This document shows positions 9,055-16,500 of a stretch of DNA of 64,000 nt, piece by piece. The DNA is taken from positions 1-64,000 of the forward strand of contig CAIKHO010000001.1 in the NCBI GenBank assembly GCA_903827245.1, given 5' to 3'. The translations under genes and the position numbers were made by a program. This stretch comes from an uncultured Opitutia bacterium (lineage in GTDB: Bacteria > Verrucomicrobiota > Verrucomicrobiia > Opitutales > Opitutaceae). Within the stretch, counting starts at the first letter, position 1, and the number at the start of each line of letters is the position of its first letter. The notes beneath the pieces were generated by a model. The model was given only the letters and a program-made list of their open reading frames with translations. It had not been told where the DNA came from and did not search any database.

Positions 9055-10722
9055 TTATTTTTTCGCCAAGGCGCGGTTGAGCGCGCTGACGACGGCCTTG
9101 ATCGAGGCGAGCTCGATGTTGGTGTCGATGCCGGCGCCGTAGAGCGTGTGGCCGCGGTCGGTTTTGACCTGGATGTAGCTCACGGCGCGCGCCTCGGCAC
9201 CTTTGCCGAGGGAATGCTCCGAGTAGCTGAGCACCTCGAATTTGGGCAGGCTGGTGGTGCCGAGGGCGCGGACGAACGCGTCGATCGGGCCGTTGCCCGT
9301 GCCCGTGAGTTTCTGCGCCCGGCCGTCGAGCTTGATCGACACCTCGCAGCTCACCGTGCCGTCGCGCTCGGCGGCCTTGAAATGCTCCAGCGTGAGGGGG
9401 GTCGTGCGGTCGAGGTACTCGCGCTGGAAGACCTCATGGATCTGCGCGGGGGTGAGCTCGGTGCCCTTTTCGTCGGCCACGTCGTTGATCAGGCGCCCGA
9501 TCTCCTTGTGCATGAGCTTGGGCAGCTGGAAGCCGAACTCGTTCTCGAGCACGTAGGCGACGCCGCCCTTGCCCGACTGGGAGTTGATGCGGATGATGGC
9601 CTTGTAGCTGCGGCCGATGTCGGCCGGGTCGATGGGAATGTAGAGCACGTCCCACGGCGCGCCGGGCTGCTGGAGCGCCCAGGATTTCTTGATCGCGTCC
9701 TGGTGCGAGCCGCTGAACGCGGTGAAGACCAGTTCGCCCGCGTAGGGCTGGCGCGGCGGCACCTCGAGGCGCGTGCAACGTTCGTAGATCTCGCGGATGC
9801 GGTTGATGTCGCCGAAGTCGAGACCGGGATGGATGCCATGCGTGTAGAGGTTCAGCGCGACCGTGACGATGTCGAGGTTGCCGGTGCGCTCGCCGTTGCC
9901 GAAGAGCGTGCCCTCGACCCGGTCGGCGCCGGCGAGCAGCGCCAGCTCGGTGGCGGCGACCCCGGTGCCGCGGTCGTTGTGGGTGTGAAGCGAGACAATG
10001 GTGCGGTCGCGCCGGGAGAGGTGCGTGCACATCCATTCGATCTGGTCGGCGTGGACGTTGGGCGTGGCGTATTCCACCGTGGCCGGGAGATTGAGGATGA
10101 TCTTGTCCGCGGCGGTGGGCTGCCAGGCGTCAGTGACCGCCTCGCAAACCTCGAGCGCGAACTCCAGCTCCGTGCTGGTGAAGCTCTCGGGCGAATATTC
10201 GAAACGCATCCGCGTGCCGGCGGCGACGAGGGGCGCGGCATACTGTTTCACCCACTTCGTGCCCTGCACGGCGATGGCCTTGATCTCGTCGCGCGTGGCC
10301 TTGAAGACGTATTCGCGCTGCTTGGGCGAGGTGGAGTTGTAGAGATGGAAGATGGCGTTTTTCGCCCCGCGCAGGGCCTCGAGGCTCCGCACGATCAGCT
10401 CCTCGCGGCACTGGCAGAGGACCTGGATGGCGACATCATCGGGGACGCGATGCTCGTCGATGAGACGGCGGCAGAAATCGAACTCGATCTGTGAGGCCGA
10501 GGGAAAGCCGACCTCGATCTCCTTGAAGCCGATCTGGACGAGCAGATCGAAGAACTCGAGTTTTTCATCGACGCTCATGGGCTGGGCGAGGGCCTGGTTG
10601 CCATCACGGAGGTCGACGCTGCACCAGATCGGTGCATGGGTGAAGGTGCGGTCGGGCCACTGGCGGTTGGGCAGGGCCACGGGCGGAAACGGGCGGTACT
10701 TGGTCACGGGTGCGGGTTGCAT
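9055..10722 (-). CDS. leuA: 2-isopropylmalate synthase
   Basis: 555 residues. It condenses acetyl-CoA with 2-oxoisovalerate in the first committed step of leucine synthesis in the cytoplasm. The N-terminal TIM barrel shows CSVDLRDGNQAL (catalytic Arg and metal Asp), GFKEIEVGFPSASQ, and the metal-binding HTHNDRGTGVAATELAL with FGNGERTGN. The C-terminal ~130 residues form the LeuA allosteric domain (LTGTGNGPIDAFVRAL and YIQVKTDRGHTLYGAGID), so leucine feedback is expected. The length matches the longer LeuA2 type. The ATG at 10722 gives the family's MQPAPVTKYRPFPPV start; a TTG fifteen bases upstream is in frame but less likely. It is monocistronic here, and ilvB, for the shared valine precursor, lies 27 kb away. 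Confidence 0.95.
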   Translation of the reverse strand: MQPAPVTKYRPFPPVALPNRQWPDRTFTHAPIWCSVDLRDGNQALAQPMSVDEKLEFFDLLVQIGFKEIEVGFPSASQIEFDFCRRLIDEHRVPDDVAIQVLCQCREELIVRSLEALRGAKNAIFHLYNSTSPKQREYVFKATRDEIKAIAVQGTKWVKQYAAPLVAAGTRMRFEYSPESFTSTELEFALEVCEAVTDAWQPTAADKIILNLPATVEYATPNVHADQIEWMCTHLSRRDRTIVSLHTHNDRGTGVAATELALLAGADRVEGTLFGNGERTGNLDIVTVALNLYTHGIHPGLDFGDINRIREIYERCTRLEVPPRQPYAGELVFTAFSGSHQDAIKKSWALQQPGAPWDVLYIPIDPADIGRSYKAIIRINSQSGKGGVAYVLENEFGFQLPKLMHKEIGRLINDVADEKGTELTPAQIHEVFQREYLDRTTPLTLEHFKAAERDGTVSCEVSIKLDGRAQKLTGTGNGPIDAFVRALGTTSLPKFEVLSYSEHSLGKGAEARAVSYIQVKTDRGHTLYGAGIDTNIELASIKAVVSALNRALAKK

Positions 10723-11022
10723 GGGACGAAACGACAAAGGATTTCAGTGCTAAACGGCGGTTCTAACGAGACATATCGGCACGCCGCCATCCAAGTGGCA
10801 GCGGAAGAAACCATCAGGCCAACGCACGACCGGCCGCTACGCGGCGCTCAGTGATCGCGCGTGTTTGTAAGTCGGAGGGCCTGGGATGTGTTTCGCATCT
10901 CGTCGGGCGGAGTGAGTCAGGCGGAGGCAGGGGTGTCAAGAAAGGCCCGGACGTCGTAACCGCGTGAATTCCAACGGCGTCTTGCATGTTGTGGCTGACC
11001 TTGCCTCCATCTCTTTAACACT
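10723..11022. other. Divergent intergenic region, leuA / ECF sigma operon
   Basis: About 300 bases with promoters expected for both directions. Short GC-rich inverted stretches occur (for example around 10838-10855), but I see no leader peptide, T-box or RNA gene. ECF sigma factors often drive their own promoter, yet no confident -35/-10 pair could be assigned. Confidence 0.35.
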
Positions 11023-11613
11023 ATGGCTGACGACCAGTCGTTCGATCTGGCTGGCTGTCTCGACCGCGTGCGCCAGCGCGATCAGGCGGCTGCGCGAGAA
11101 CTCGTGGAACACCTTCACCCGCTGGTCATACGCATTGTGCGTTCGCACCTGCCGCGGCGCGTGTCCGAAGAGGATCTATCCCAGGAGATCTTCATGAAAA
11201 TGTTCACGCGCATCGGCCAGTACCAGGGGGCGGTGCCCTTTCCGCACTGGGTTTCGCGCATTGCGGTGACAACCTGCATCGACCACCTGCGCGCGCAAAA
11301 ACGCCGGCCGGAATTCCGCTGGGCCGATCTGTCGGAGAACGAGGCCGAGGTGCTCGATTCGGTGATGACCAACGAGAACGATGTCGCCGCCAACGATTCC
11401 TTCGCCGCGCACGAACTCGTCGGCAAACTGCTCGACCAGCTCAAGCCCGACGACCGCCTAGTCATCCAGCTGCTCGACCTGGAGCAGAAGACCATCGCCG
11501 AGATTTGCGCGCTGACGGGCTGGAACACCTCGCTGGTCAAAGTTCGTGCTTTTCGCGCCCGGCGGAAGCTGCGCAAACTGTTCGAAGAACTTAAACGAAA
11601 GGAACGCTCATGA
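11023..11613 (+). CDS. ECF-type sigma-70 family RNA polymerase sigma factor
   Basis: 196 residues containing only sigma regions 2 and 4, the layout of an extracytoplasmic-function sigma factor. Region 2 includes VIRIVRSHLPRRVSEEDLSQEIFMKMF and the core/promoter segment FPHWVSRIAVTTCIDHLR. Region 4 is an HTH reading QKTIAEICALTGWNTSLVKVRAFRARRKLRK. It would direct RNA polymerase to envelope-stress or similar promoters. Its stop overlaps the ATG of the next gene by four bases, and a Spy/ZraP-like periplasmic protein follows, so the operon most likely senses envelope conditions. No canonical zinc-binding anti-sigma factor is present. Confidence 0.9.
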   Translation: MADDQSFDLAGCLDRVRQRDQAAARELVEHLHPLVIRIVRSHLPRRVSEEDLSQEIFMKMFTRIGQYQGAVPFPHWVSRIAVTTCIDHLRAQKRRPEFRWADLSENEAEVLDSVMTNENDVAANDSFAAHELVGKLLDQLKPDDRLVIQLLDLEQKTIAEICALTGWNTSLVKVRAFRARRKLRKLFEELKRKERS

Positions 11614-11915
11614 ATCCCTCTGATCCCCTCCACCCTTGGTCGCGCCTCGCCGCCGGCGCCCGCCGTCATGCCGATGACCGCGACTTGGCCGCGCCCTACG
11701 GCTTTGCGACCCGCGTCGCCGCGCTCGCCATGGCCACGGAGCGCGCCCGCGCGTCCCTGCTGGAGCGTTTCTCCCTGCGCGCCATGGGCATCGCCTGCCT
11801 GCTGCTGGTCACCAGCTTGGCCGCCAACTATTCGGCGATCAGCGCGGCCTTTGCCGAGGAACCCCTCGTGCCTGGGGATCCCGTGGCCGAATTGCTCGAC
11901 AGCAGCGCATCCTGA
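11610..11915 (+). CDS. Small single-pass membrane protein, possible anti-sigma partner
   Basis: 101 residues of no recognised family. The N-terminal ~60 residues are charged and alanine-rich, followed by one hydrophobic helix (about residues 59-78, GIACLLLVTSLAANYSAI) and a short acidic tail. Its ATG overlaps the sigma factor stop and the next gene starts two bases after its stop, so it is translationally coupled on both sides. The position is where an anti-sigma factor normally lies. A cytosolic N-terminus plus one membrane span fits that role, but no HxxxCxxC motif is present. The function is inferred from position only. Confidence 0.7.
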   Translation: MNPSDPLHPWSRLAAGARRHADDRDLAAPYGFATRVAALAMATERARASLLERFSLRAMGIACLLLVTSLAANYSAISAAFAEEPLVPGDPVAELLDSSAS

Positions 11916-11917
11916 GC

Positions 11918-12466
11918 ATGGATAAAGCCTGGAAAGTCGTCCTCGCCTTCGTGGTCATCTTCATGGCCGGTGCGGGGACGGGCAGCCTGATCGCACTGCG
12001 ATACGCCAAGGCATTCCTCCCGCAACCGCGCCAGCCGGGCGCAGTCGTCCAGCAGTTTGGCATCATGCAAATGCAGAACCTGGCCGAACGCCTCGATCTC
12101 ACCGATGCGCAGCGGGAAAAGATCAAGCCGATCGTCCAGAAGAGCGCGACGGATCTCCGTCGGTTGAGCTCGGACAGCCAGCGCGAGACGCGGGATATTC
12201 TCACCAGCATGCACAACCAGGTGGCCGCCCTGCTGACGCCGGATCAGGTCAAGAAATTCGACCAGATGCGGCAGCAGATTCAGCGGCGGATGAACCAGCA
12301 GTTTCAGGACCGTGGCCGCTGGTCCGGTGGAGCAGGTGGTATGAACGGGCGTCCGCCGGGAGCCGGGGGCCAGGGTGGTCCCGGGCAGGGGTTCCGCCCG
12401 ATGCAGCAGCGTCCCTTGGATCCGGATGGCACCACTCCGGTGGCACCGCCACCGGCGGCGGAATAA
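11918..12466 (+). CDS. Spy/CpxP/ZraP-like LTxxQ periplasmic protein
   Basis: 182 residues. An N-terminal hydrophobic segment (about residues 6-28) acts as signal or membrane anchor. A helical domain follows with the paired LTxxQ-type motifs LDLTDAQREKIKPI and LLTPDQVKKFDQM, as in the periplasmic stress proteins Spy, CpxP and ZraP and heavy-metal sensors. The last ~50 residues are Gly/Pro/Gln-rich and probably disordered. As the third gene of the ECF operon it may be the periplasmic sensor that restrains the system; family members bind misfolded protein or metal. The specific ligand is unknown. Confidence 0.78.
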   Translation: MDKAWKVVLAFVVIFMAGAGTGSLIALRYAKAFLPQPRQPGAVVQQFGIMQMQNLAERLDLTDAQREKIKPIVQKSATDLRRLSSDSQRETRDILTSMHNQVAALLTPDQVKKFDQMRQQIQRRMNQQFQDRGRWSGGAGGMNGRPPGAGGQGGPGQGFRPMQQRPLDPDGTTPVAPPPAAE

Positions 12467-12508
12467 ATAGTTGTTGCGCGCCGGGGGGTGCGACGCATGT
12501 TCCGCACC

Positions 12509-12605
12509 GGCCAGGTGCCATGCATGGGCAGGCGCGTGAACCCCGCCAGGGCCGGAAGGCAGCAACGGTAACGACGTCCTACCAGTGCCGTGGAGTGCCT
12601 GGCCA
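12509..12605 (+). ncRNA. ffs: 4.5S / small signal recognition particle RNA
   Basis: The SRP domain IV core is unmistakable at 12545-12562 (CAGGGCCGGAAGGCAGCA), preceded by GTGAACCCCGC and followed by ACGGTAACGA. The ends pair: GGCCAGG at 12509-12515 with CCTGGCC at 12598-12604, closing a single long hairpin of about 97 bases. A T5 run follows immediately (12607-12611), consistent with termination. The RNA binds Ffh and guides membrane protein insertion. It sits between the ECF operon and dnaX, as often seen, since ffs lies near dnaX in many bacteria. Exact ends are estimated from the pairing. Confidence 0.93.
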
Positions 12606-12748
12606 CTTTTTGTTTCCGCGCCACGCGCGGAAAAAACCCGCCATAGGCCTGGCGACGGCGGGTATTTCGCCCCGTCCCTTTCTCGTAGCGCCGCCCCCGC
12701 CCCAAATTTCAGTTGCACCGCGCCCGTTCCGCTTTGCACTAGCGCGCA

Positions 12749-13903
12749 GTGTCTTCACCCGGTTACCAAGTCATCGCCCGCAAGTGGCGGCCCCAGACGT
12801 TTGACGACGTGGTCGGGCAGGACCACGTGGTACGGACGCTCCGGAACGCCATCGCGCGCGGCCGCATTGCCCACGCCTACCTGCTCGTCGGGCCGCGGGG
12901 CACGGGCAAGACCTCCACCGCCCGCATCTTTGCCAAGGCACTCAACTGCACCGGCGGCCCGAAGGCGGATTTCGATGTCAACGATCCCGCCTGCGTGGCG
13001 ATCGCCGACGGCTCCCATCTCGACGTGATCGAGATCGACGGTGCCTCGAACAATGGTGTCGACCAGGTACGAGACCTGCGCGACACCGCGCGCTACGCGC
13101 CCGCCCAGGGGAAGTTCAAGATCTACATCATCGACGAGGTGCACATGCTCTCGACCGCGGCGTTCAACGCGTTGCTCAAGACCCTCGAGGAGCCGCCGCC
13201 GCACGTGAAGTTCGTCTTTGCTACCACCGAGGTGCAAAAGGTGCTGCCGACCATCCTTTCGCGCTGCCAGCGTTTCGATCTCAAGCCGATTCCCGCCGAG
13301 CTCATCGTGGAGCGGCTGAAAAAAATCGCGCTGGCGGAGAAGATCAAGGTGACCGACGCGGCCCTGGCCTGCATTGCGCGCATGGCGGACGGCGGCATGC
13401 GCGACGCGCAGTCGATCTTCGACCAGATGATTTCATTCTGCGGCAACGAAATCGCCGAGCCGGATGTGCTCGACGTCTACGGGTTGGTCGCGGCGGCCAA
13501 GGTGGCGGAACTGGCGGCCGCCCTCGCCGCGGGGGACCACCGGAAGCTCGTGGCCATTGTCGACGAATGCGATGCCAACGGCCGGGACCTGGTGCGGTTG
13601 CTGGCCGACCTGCAGGCGCTGGTGCGCACCGTCCTGCTGGATGCGATCGCCCAGGGGGGCCGGAGCGAACAGCTCGGCAGCCCGCTGACCACCGAGCAGC
13701 TCACGCGCCTGCTCGACGGGCTGCGCGAGGGCGAGGGCGGGGTGAAGCTGGGGCTGGCGGAAAAAATCAATTTCGAGGTCACGCTCCTGAAGGCCGTGGA
13801 GGCGAGCCGGGCGCGGGCAATCGACAGCCTGATCAAGGAACTGGCCTCGCTGGCCGACGAGGCGCCCGCCGCGGGTGACGGCGGCGAAAAAAAAAAGGAC
13901 TGA
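12749..13903 (+). CDS. dnaX: DNA polymerase III subunit gamma/tau, zero-frame (gamma-like) product
   Basis: 384 residues. This is the clamp-loader ATPase: Walker A GPRGTGKT at residues 48-55, DEVH at 129-132, and a sensor/SRC segment [12 protein letters not shown]. Domain III follows and the frame ends just after it, as in the E. coli gamma form. The start is GTG at 12749 with the family's [19 protein letters not shown]. The usual four-cysteine zinc module is degenerate: only Cys67 and Cys82 remain between NCTGG and PACVAI. The frame ends in Glu-Lys-Lys-Lys-Asp-stop, encoded by a ten-A run, and the -1 frame stays open to 14337. A longer tau-like protein by frameshifting is therefore likely (see separate entries). 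Confidence 0.95.
   Translation: MSSPGYQVIARKWRPQTFDDVVGQDHVVRTLRNAIARGRIAHAYLLVGPRGTGKTSTARIFAKALNCTGGPKADFDVNDPACVAIADGSHLDVIEIDGASNNGVDQVRDLRDTARYAPAQGKFKIYIIDEVHMLSTAAFNALLKTLEEPPPHVKFVFATTEVQKVLPTILSRCQRFDLKPIPAELIVERLKKIALAEKIKVTDAALACIARMADGGMRDAQSIFDQMISFCGNEIAEPDVLDVYGLVAAAKVAELAAALAAGDHRKLVAIVDECDANGRDLVRLLADLQALVRTVLLDAIAQGGRSEQLGSPLTTEQLTRLLDGLREGEGGVKLGLAEKINFEVTLLKAVEASRARAIDSLIKELASLADEAPAAGDGGEKKKD
13891..13897 (+). promoter_or_regulatory. Candidate programmed -1 frameshift site in dnaX
   Basis: The heptamer A AAA AAG is positioned exactly in the zero frame (codons 13889-13897), inside a ten-A run (13887-13896), six bases before the TGA at 13901. The same heptamer drives frameshifting in E. 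coli dnaX. A purine-rich GGGTGA (13873-13878) lies twelve bases upstream, where an internal Shine-Dalgarno stimulator would be. A small stem GGCGC/GCGCC (13917-13921 with 13928-13932) lies downstream. Transcriptional slippage on the A10 run, as described for Thermus dnaX, is an alternative mechanism. Confidence 0.65.
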
Positions 13904-14337
13904 TTGACCGTCTGGAGGCGCAACTGGGCGCCGCACTGGGCGCAGGGCCGGAAGCAGGCGCGGCCCGGCTGGGAAATGGGCTTTCGCCGGATGCGAACGA
14001 AGCCGTAGCAGCCGTCGCCGATCGTCGCGAGGAAGGCGCATCAGGTGAAAATGGTGCCGGGCGACCCGTGCTGCCGGAAAGCGAAAGCACCAACGTCTGG
14101 TCGGACGAGGCGGCGGAGGCCGCGTTTTTTGCCGACGCCCGCGCCGGTGGGGAATCCGGTCTGGCGCGGGGTGAAGTGGCAGCCGGTGACAGCGAGGACG
14201 CGGACAGCCGGGGGCTTCCTTCGCAGGCCGAGCTGACGAAGCGCATCACGCCCGAAGTGCGTGAAATGCTGGACGAATTATTTCGCGCGAAGTTCATCGC
14301 GGTGCGCCGCGTGCCCCGCAAGGCGCTCAAAGATTAA
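13897..14337 (+). CDS. dnaX: dnaX -1-frame C-terminal extension (tau-like tail)
   Basis: After a -1 slip on the A-run the reading frame continues without a stop for 146 residues to TAA at 14335-14337, giving a fusion of 529 residues. The first ~100 residues are Ala/Gly/Glu-rich and probably a flexible linker ([19 protein letters not shown] onward). The last ~35 form a charged helical block, [19 protein letters not shown] then [17 protein letters not shown], which looks like a folded binding segment. In E. coli the tau-only region contacts DnaB and the polymerase; this tail has no recognisable similarity to it. It has no convincing start of its own, which argues for expression as an extension. 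A sequencing indel would give the same picture. Confidence 0.7.
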   Translation, partial: GLIDRLEAQLGAALGAGPEAGAARLGNGLSPDANEAVAAVADRREEGASGENGAGRPVLPESESTNVWSDEAAEAAFFADARAGGESGLARGEVAAGDSEDADSRGLPSQAELTKRITPEVREMLDELFRAKFIAVRRVPRKALKD

Positions 14338-14595
14338 GGAGTGTTTTCGTTCCCCTGATTTTGCTCCGATTTCATTCTGCGTGCAGCGAAAATTGCCCCG
14401 ATGGAGACACGACCTCCCGGTCGTGTCCGGACAGCGACCGGAAGGTCGCAGCTCCAACGCAGAACGACAAACGGGGTTTGAAAACACGCCCTGGTTTTTT
14501 GAAGCCCGCGACCGATCGTTCGTCGGCATTCTGAGCGGACTGAAACCAGTGCGGAAGACGATTTCGCCCGGAAAAAATCTCTGCGGGTACGGGGG
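14338..14595. repeat. Intergenic stretch with two adjacent palindromes
   Basis: Palindrome one is GACACGACC-TCCC-GGTCGTGTC (14406-14427) and palindrome two is GCGACC-GGAA-GGTCGC (14434-14449). The core CGACCTCCCGGTCG recurs at 29312-29325. They lie between convergent dnaX and the GGCT gene, and may act as a bidirectional terminator or a REP-like element. The rest of the gap shows nothing recognisable. Confidence 0.55.
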
Positions 14596-14961
14596 TTACC
14601 TTGTCGGCTCCGTCCAAACCGAACCGAGATCATGACGGCCCTCCACACCGTGGGGATAAATGTAGGCTTCGACAGCGCGATCCCCAAAGGGCGGGAGGAG
14701 GTCAATGGGCTCCCGCCGATAGAGGCCCTCGGCGACGCCCTCGAGCACATCGAGCCGGGCAAGGCACGGGGCATCGACGGACCAGACCTCGCCCTGAACG
14801 CCCTCGTGGTCATCGGTGCGGAGAACCATGCCGGGAAAGCCATCGAGGGCATAAAGGCGATAGCCGGGCCCGGTGCGCGCCTCGCCGACGAAGGTCTGGC
14901 CCACCAGGTAGCGGTGGTTGCTACATCCTTGTTTTAGTGTGCCGTAGACAAAAATCAGCAT
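14596..14961 (-). CDS. Gamma-glutamylcyclotransferase-fold (AIG2/GGCT) protein
   Basis: 121 residues with the diagnostic N-terminal substrate loop VYGTLKQGCSNHRYL and the segment GEARTGPGYRLYALDGFPGMV of the AIG2/YtfP family. A Glu in LDVLEGVAEGLYRRE near residue 74 is in position to be the catalytic acid. Family members release 5-oxoproline from gamma-glutamyl compounds or act on gamma-glutamylamines; the substrate here is unknown. It is the last of three closely spaced minus-strand genes after the kinase-like protein and the PP2C phosphatase (eight-base gap). Confidence 0.85.
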   Translation of the reverse strand: MLIFVYGTLKQGCSNHRYLVGQTFVGEARTGPGYRLYALDGFPGMVLRTDDHEGVQGEVWSVDAPCLARLDVLEGVAEGLYRREPIDLLPPFGDRAVEAYIYPHGVEGRHDLGSVWTEPTR

Positions 14962-14969
14962 GGGGCGGG

Positions 14970-15842
14970 TCAGTCTGCGGCTGCCGGGATTTCAACCACC
15001 ACCGCGGTGGTGTTGTCGCGCCCCGAATTTTCCACCGCCTGTTCGACGAGCCGTTGGGCCGGGGTCCAGTCCGGGTTGGTCGCGCCCGGCGCACGGATGA
15101 GATCCTCCAGCTGCCGGTCCCACAGGCCATCGATCAGGCCGTCCGAGCAGATCAGGAAACGGTCACCGGCCCGGTAGCCCACCGCGCCGATGTGCGGCTC
15201 GATGAACTGGTGGCCGGCACCGAGGGCCTGCTGCAGGGCGTTGCGCCGCGGATGGGTGCGGGCTTCGCGTTCGTTCAGCTCGCCCTTGCGGCGCAGCCAG
15301 CCCACGTGGCTGTGGTCATGGGTGATCTGGACGAGCCCGCCCTCGCGCGGCAGATAGTAAATCCGGCTGTCGCCGATGTGGCCGAAATACATCCAGCCCG
15401 GCGTGAACCAGCCCAGGCTGAGGGTGGCGCCCATGCCGGCGCATTCCTCATAGGAAGAACCGAGCTGAAGCAGGTCATGGTGAATGGCCGAGAAAAGCTC
15501 GGTCAGGATATCGGTGAAGCCGGCGGCCAGGCCGGCGGCGGAAAGGCGGAAGCTGCGCGGGAGCAACCGGGTGATGCGATCGACGGTGATCCGGCTGGCA
15601 AATTCACCGGACTTCGCCCCGCCCATGCCATCGCTGACGGCGAAGAGAAAATCGGATCCCGCGAGCGAGGCGTGGCCCCTCTTCCCGAGATAGCGGACAT
15701 CGCGTCCGTCGAAATTCAGTGCCAGGAAGGCGTCCTCATTGTTGGGGCGGAAGCGACCGCAATGGGTCAGGCCGGACCACTGCAAGACGAGGGCTTGGGC
15801 CGGGGCGGAAACTTCGGAGCGGGGCGGGGTGGGGGCAGGCAT
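14970..15842 (-). CDS. PP2C-family serine/threonine phosphatase
   Basis: 290 residues. The metal-binding PP2C motifs are all visible: GRFRPNNEDAFLAL, FLFAVSDGMGGAKSGEFAS, FGHIGDSRIYYL, LICSDGLIDGLWD and SGRDNTTAVVVEI. The protein is soluble with no membrane helix and should dephosphorylate Ser/Thr-phosphorylated proteins with Mn or Mg. It begins two bases after the stop of a tiny kinase-like gene, an arrangement typical of kinase/phosphatase pairs. A short N-terminal extension of ~25 residues precedes the domain. Confidence 0.92.
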   Translation of the reverse strand: MPAPTPPRSEVSAPAQALVLQWSGLTHCGRFRPNNEDAFLALNFDGRDVRYLGKRGHASLAGSDFLFAVSDGMGGAKSGEFASRITVDRITRLLPRSFRLSAAGLAAGFTDILTELFSAIHHDLLQLGSSYEECAGMGATLSLGWFTPGWMYFGHIGDSRIYYLPREGGLVQITHDHSHVGWLRRKGELNEREARTHPRRNALQQALGAGHQFIEPHIGAVGYRAGDRFLICSDGLIDGLWDRQLEDLIRAPGATNPDWTPAQRLVEQAVENSGRDNTTAVVVEIPAAAD

Positions 15843-15844
15843 GT

Positions 15845-16255
15845 TCAGCCGGAAGGTTTCAGCGACACCGGGTTGGGGCTGCCGTCGAGCAGCGTGGCAA
15901 ACTCGAAATCGATCAGGCAGAAACGACCGTCGGATGCGCGGTAGGTGATATTGCGCAGTTCACGGTCCTCGTGCCGGACGCCGTATTGCTCGAGCTCGGC
16001 GAACAGTTCCTTCTGTCGGTCGGCGTTCAAATGATCCACCCGCGAGCCGCAGTTGGTAGTCACGATTTTCAGCTGCTCCGGCTCCACCTCCAGCAGACGG
16101 GGGACGAAGGTGCAGCCGCGCTGCTCCAGATGGCGGAGCACCCGGACTTCATGGTCGAAACGCTCCCGTGCCTGATGCCCGCGGAAGGTCTTGTGCACCC
16201 GGCCGTCGTAACCGATGCGCACCAGCGCGCGGGCCGTGTCTTTCATTTCATGCAT
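15845..16255 (-). CDS. Minimal protein-kinase-like protein
   Basis: 136 residues, far shorter than a normal kinase (~260). Kinase-like landmarks are nevertheless in order: a lysine in RVHKTFRG (residue 22), a helix-C-like Glu in FDHEVRVLRHLE (residue 36), a catalytic loop HEDRELRN (His95, Asp97, Asn102), and a metal-loop IDFEFA (Asp116) in place of DFG. It ends soon after, lacking most of the C-lobe and activation segment. This resembles Bud32/RIO-like mini-kinases. It lies two bases upstream of the PP2C gene. The ATG at 16255 is used; a second ATG three codons in is equally possible. Kinase activity is inference. Confidence 0.68.
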   Translation of the reverse strand: MHEMKDTARALVRIGYDGRVHKTFRGHQARERFDHEVRVLRHLEQRGCTFVPRLLEVEPEQLKIVTTNCGSRVDHLNADRQKELFAELEQYGVRHEDRELRNITYRASDGRFCLIDFEFATLLDGSPNPVSLKPSG

Positions 16256-16376
16256 GGGAGGCGCAATCAGACAGTTCCCGCAATTCGCTTACTGGCAAGC
16301 GCGAGCTATTTGCAAAACTCATTGTTGATGAAATTGATGACTGAACCTGTCCAAGAATGTAAGTTCTGATTGCCTC

Positions 16377-16392
16377 TGGCATATAAGGTGCT
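16377..16392 (+). promoter_or_regulatory. Candidate sigma-54 promoter of glnA
   Basis: The sequence TGGCATATAAGGTGCT contains GG (16378-16379) and GC (16390-16391) separated by exactly ten bases, with most consensus positions of TGGCAC-N5-TTGCA. It lies 109 bases upstream of the glnA ATG. Sigma-54 control of glutamine synthetase is well known in other bacteria. No NtrC-type enhancer site was verified. Confidence 0.45.
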
Positions 16393-16500
16393 GAATTGGG
16401 TTTTCGGTTTTTCGTTCCACAGTCAGTCAGGGGCTCAATTTCCCCGCGCTTCATCATGGCGCGAAAACCTTATCCAAACCTGTCCCGAACCCAACCAACC

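Noticed and set aside
12613-12633. Palindrome TTTCCGCGC-CAC-GCGCGGAAA after ffs
   Set aside because: Symmetric but lacks a T-run in the right place; the SRP RNA stem plus T5 at 12607 already explains termination.
16280-16320. A second TGGCA...TTGCA pair upstream of glnA
   Set aside because: Spacing between the two elements is eleven bases, not the five required for sigma-54.
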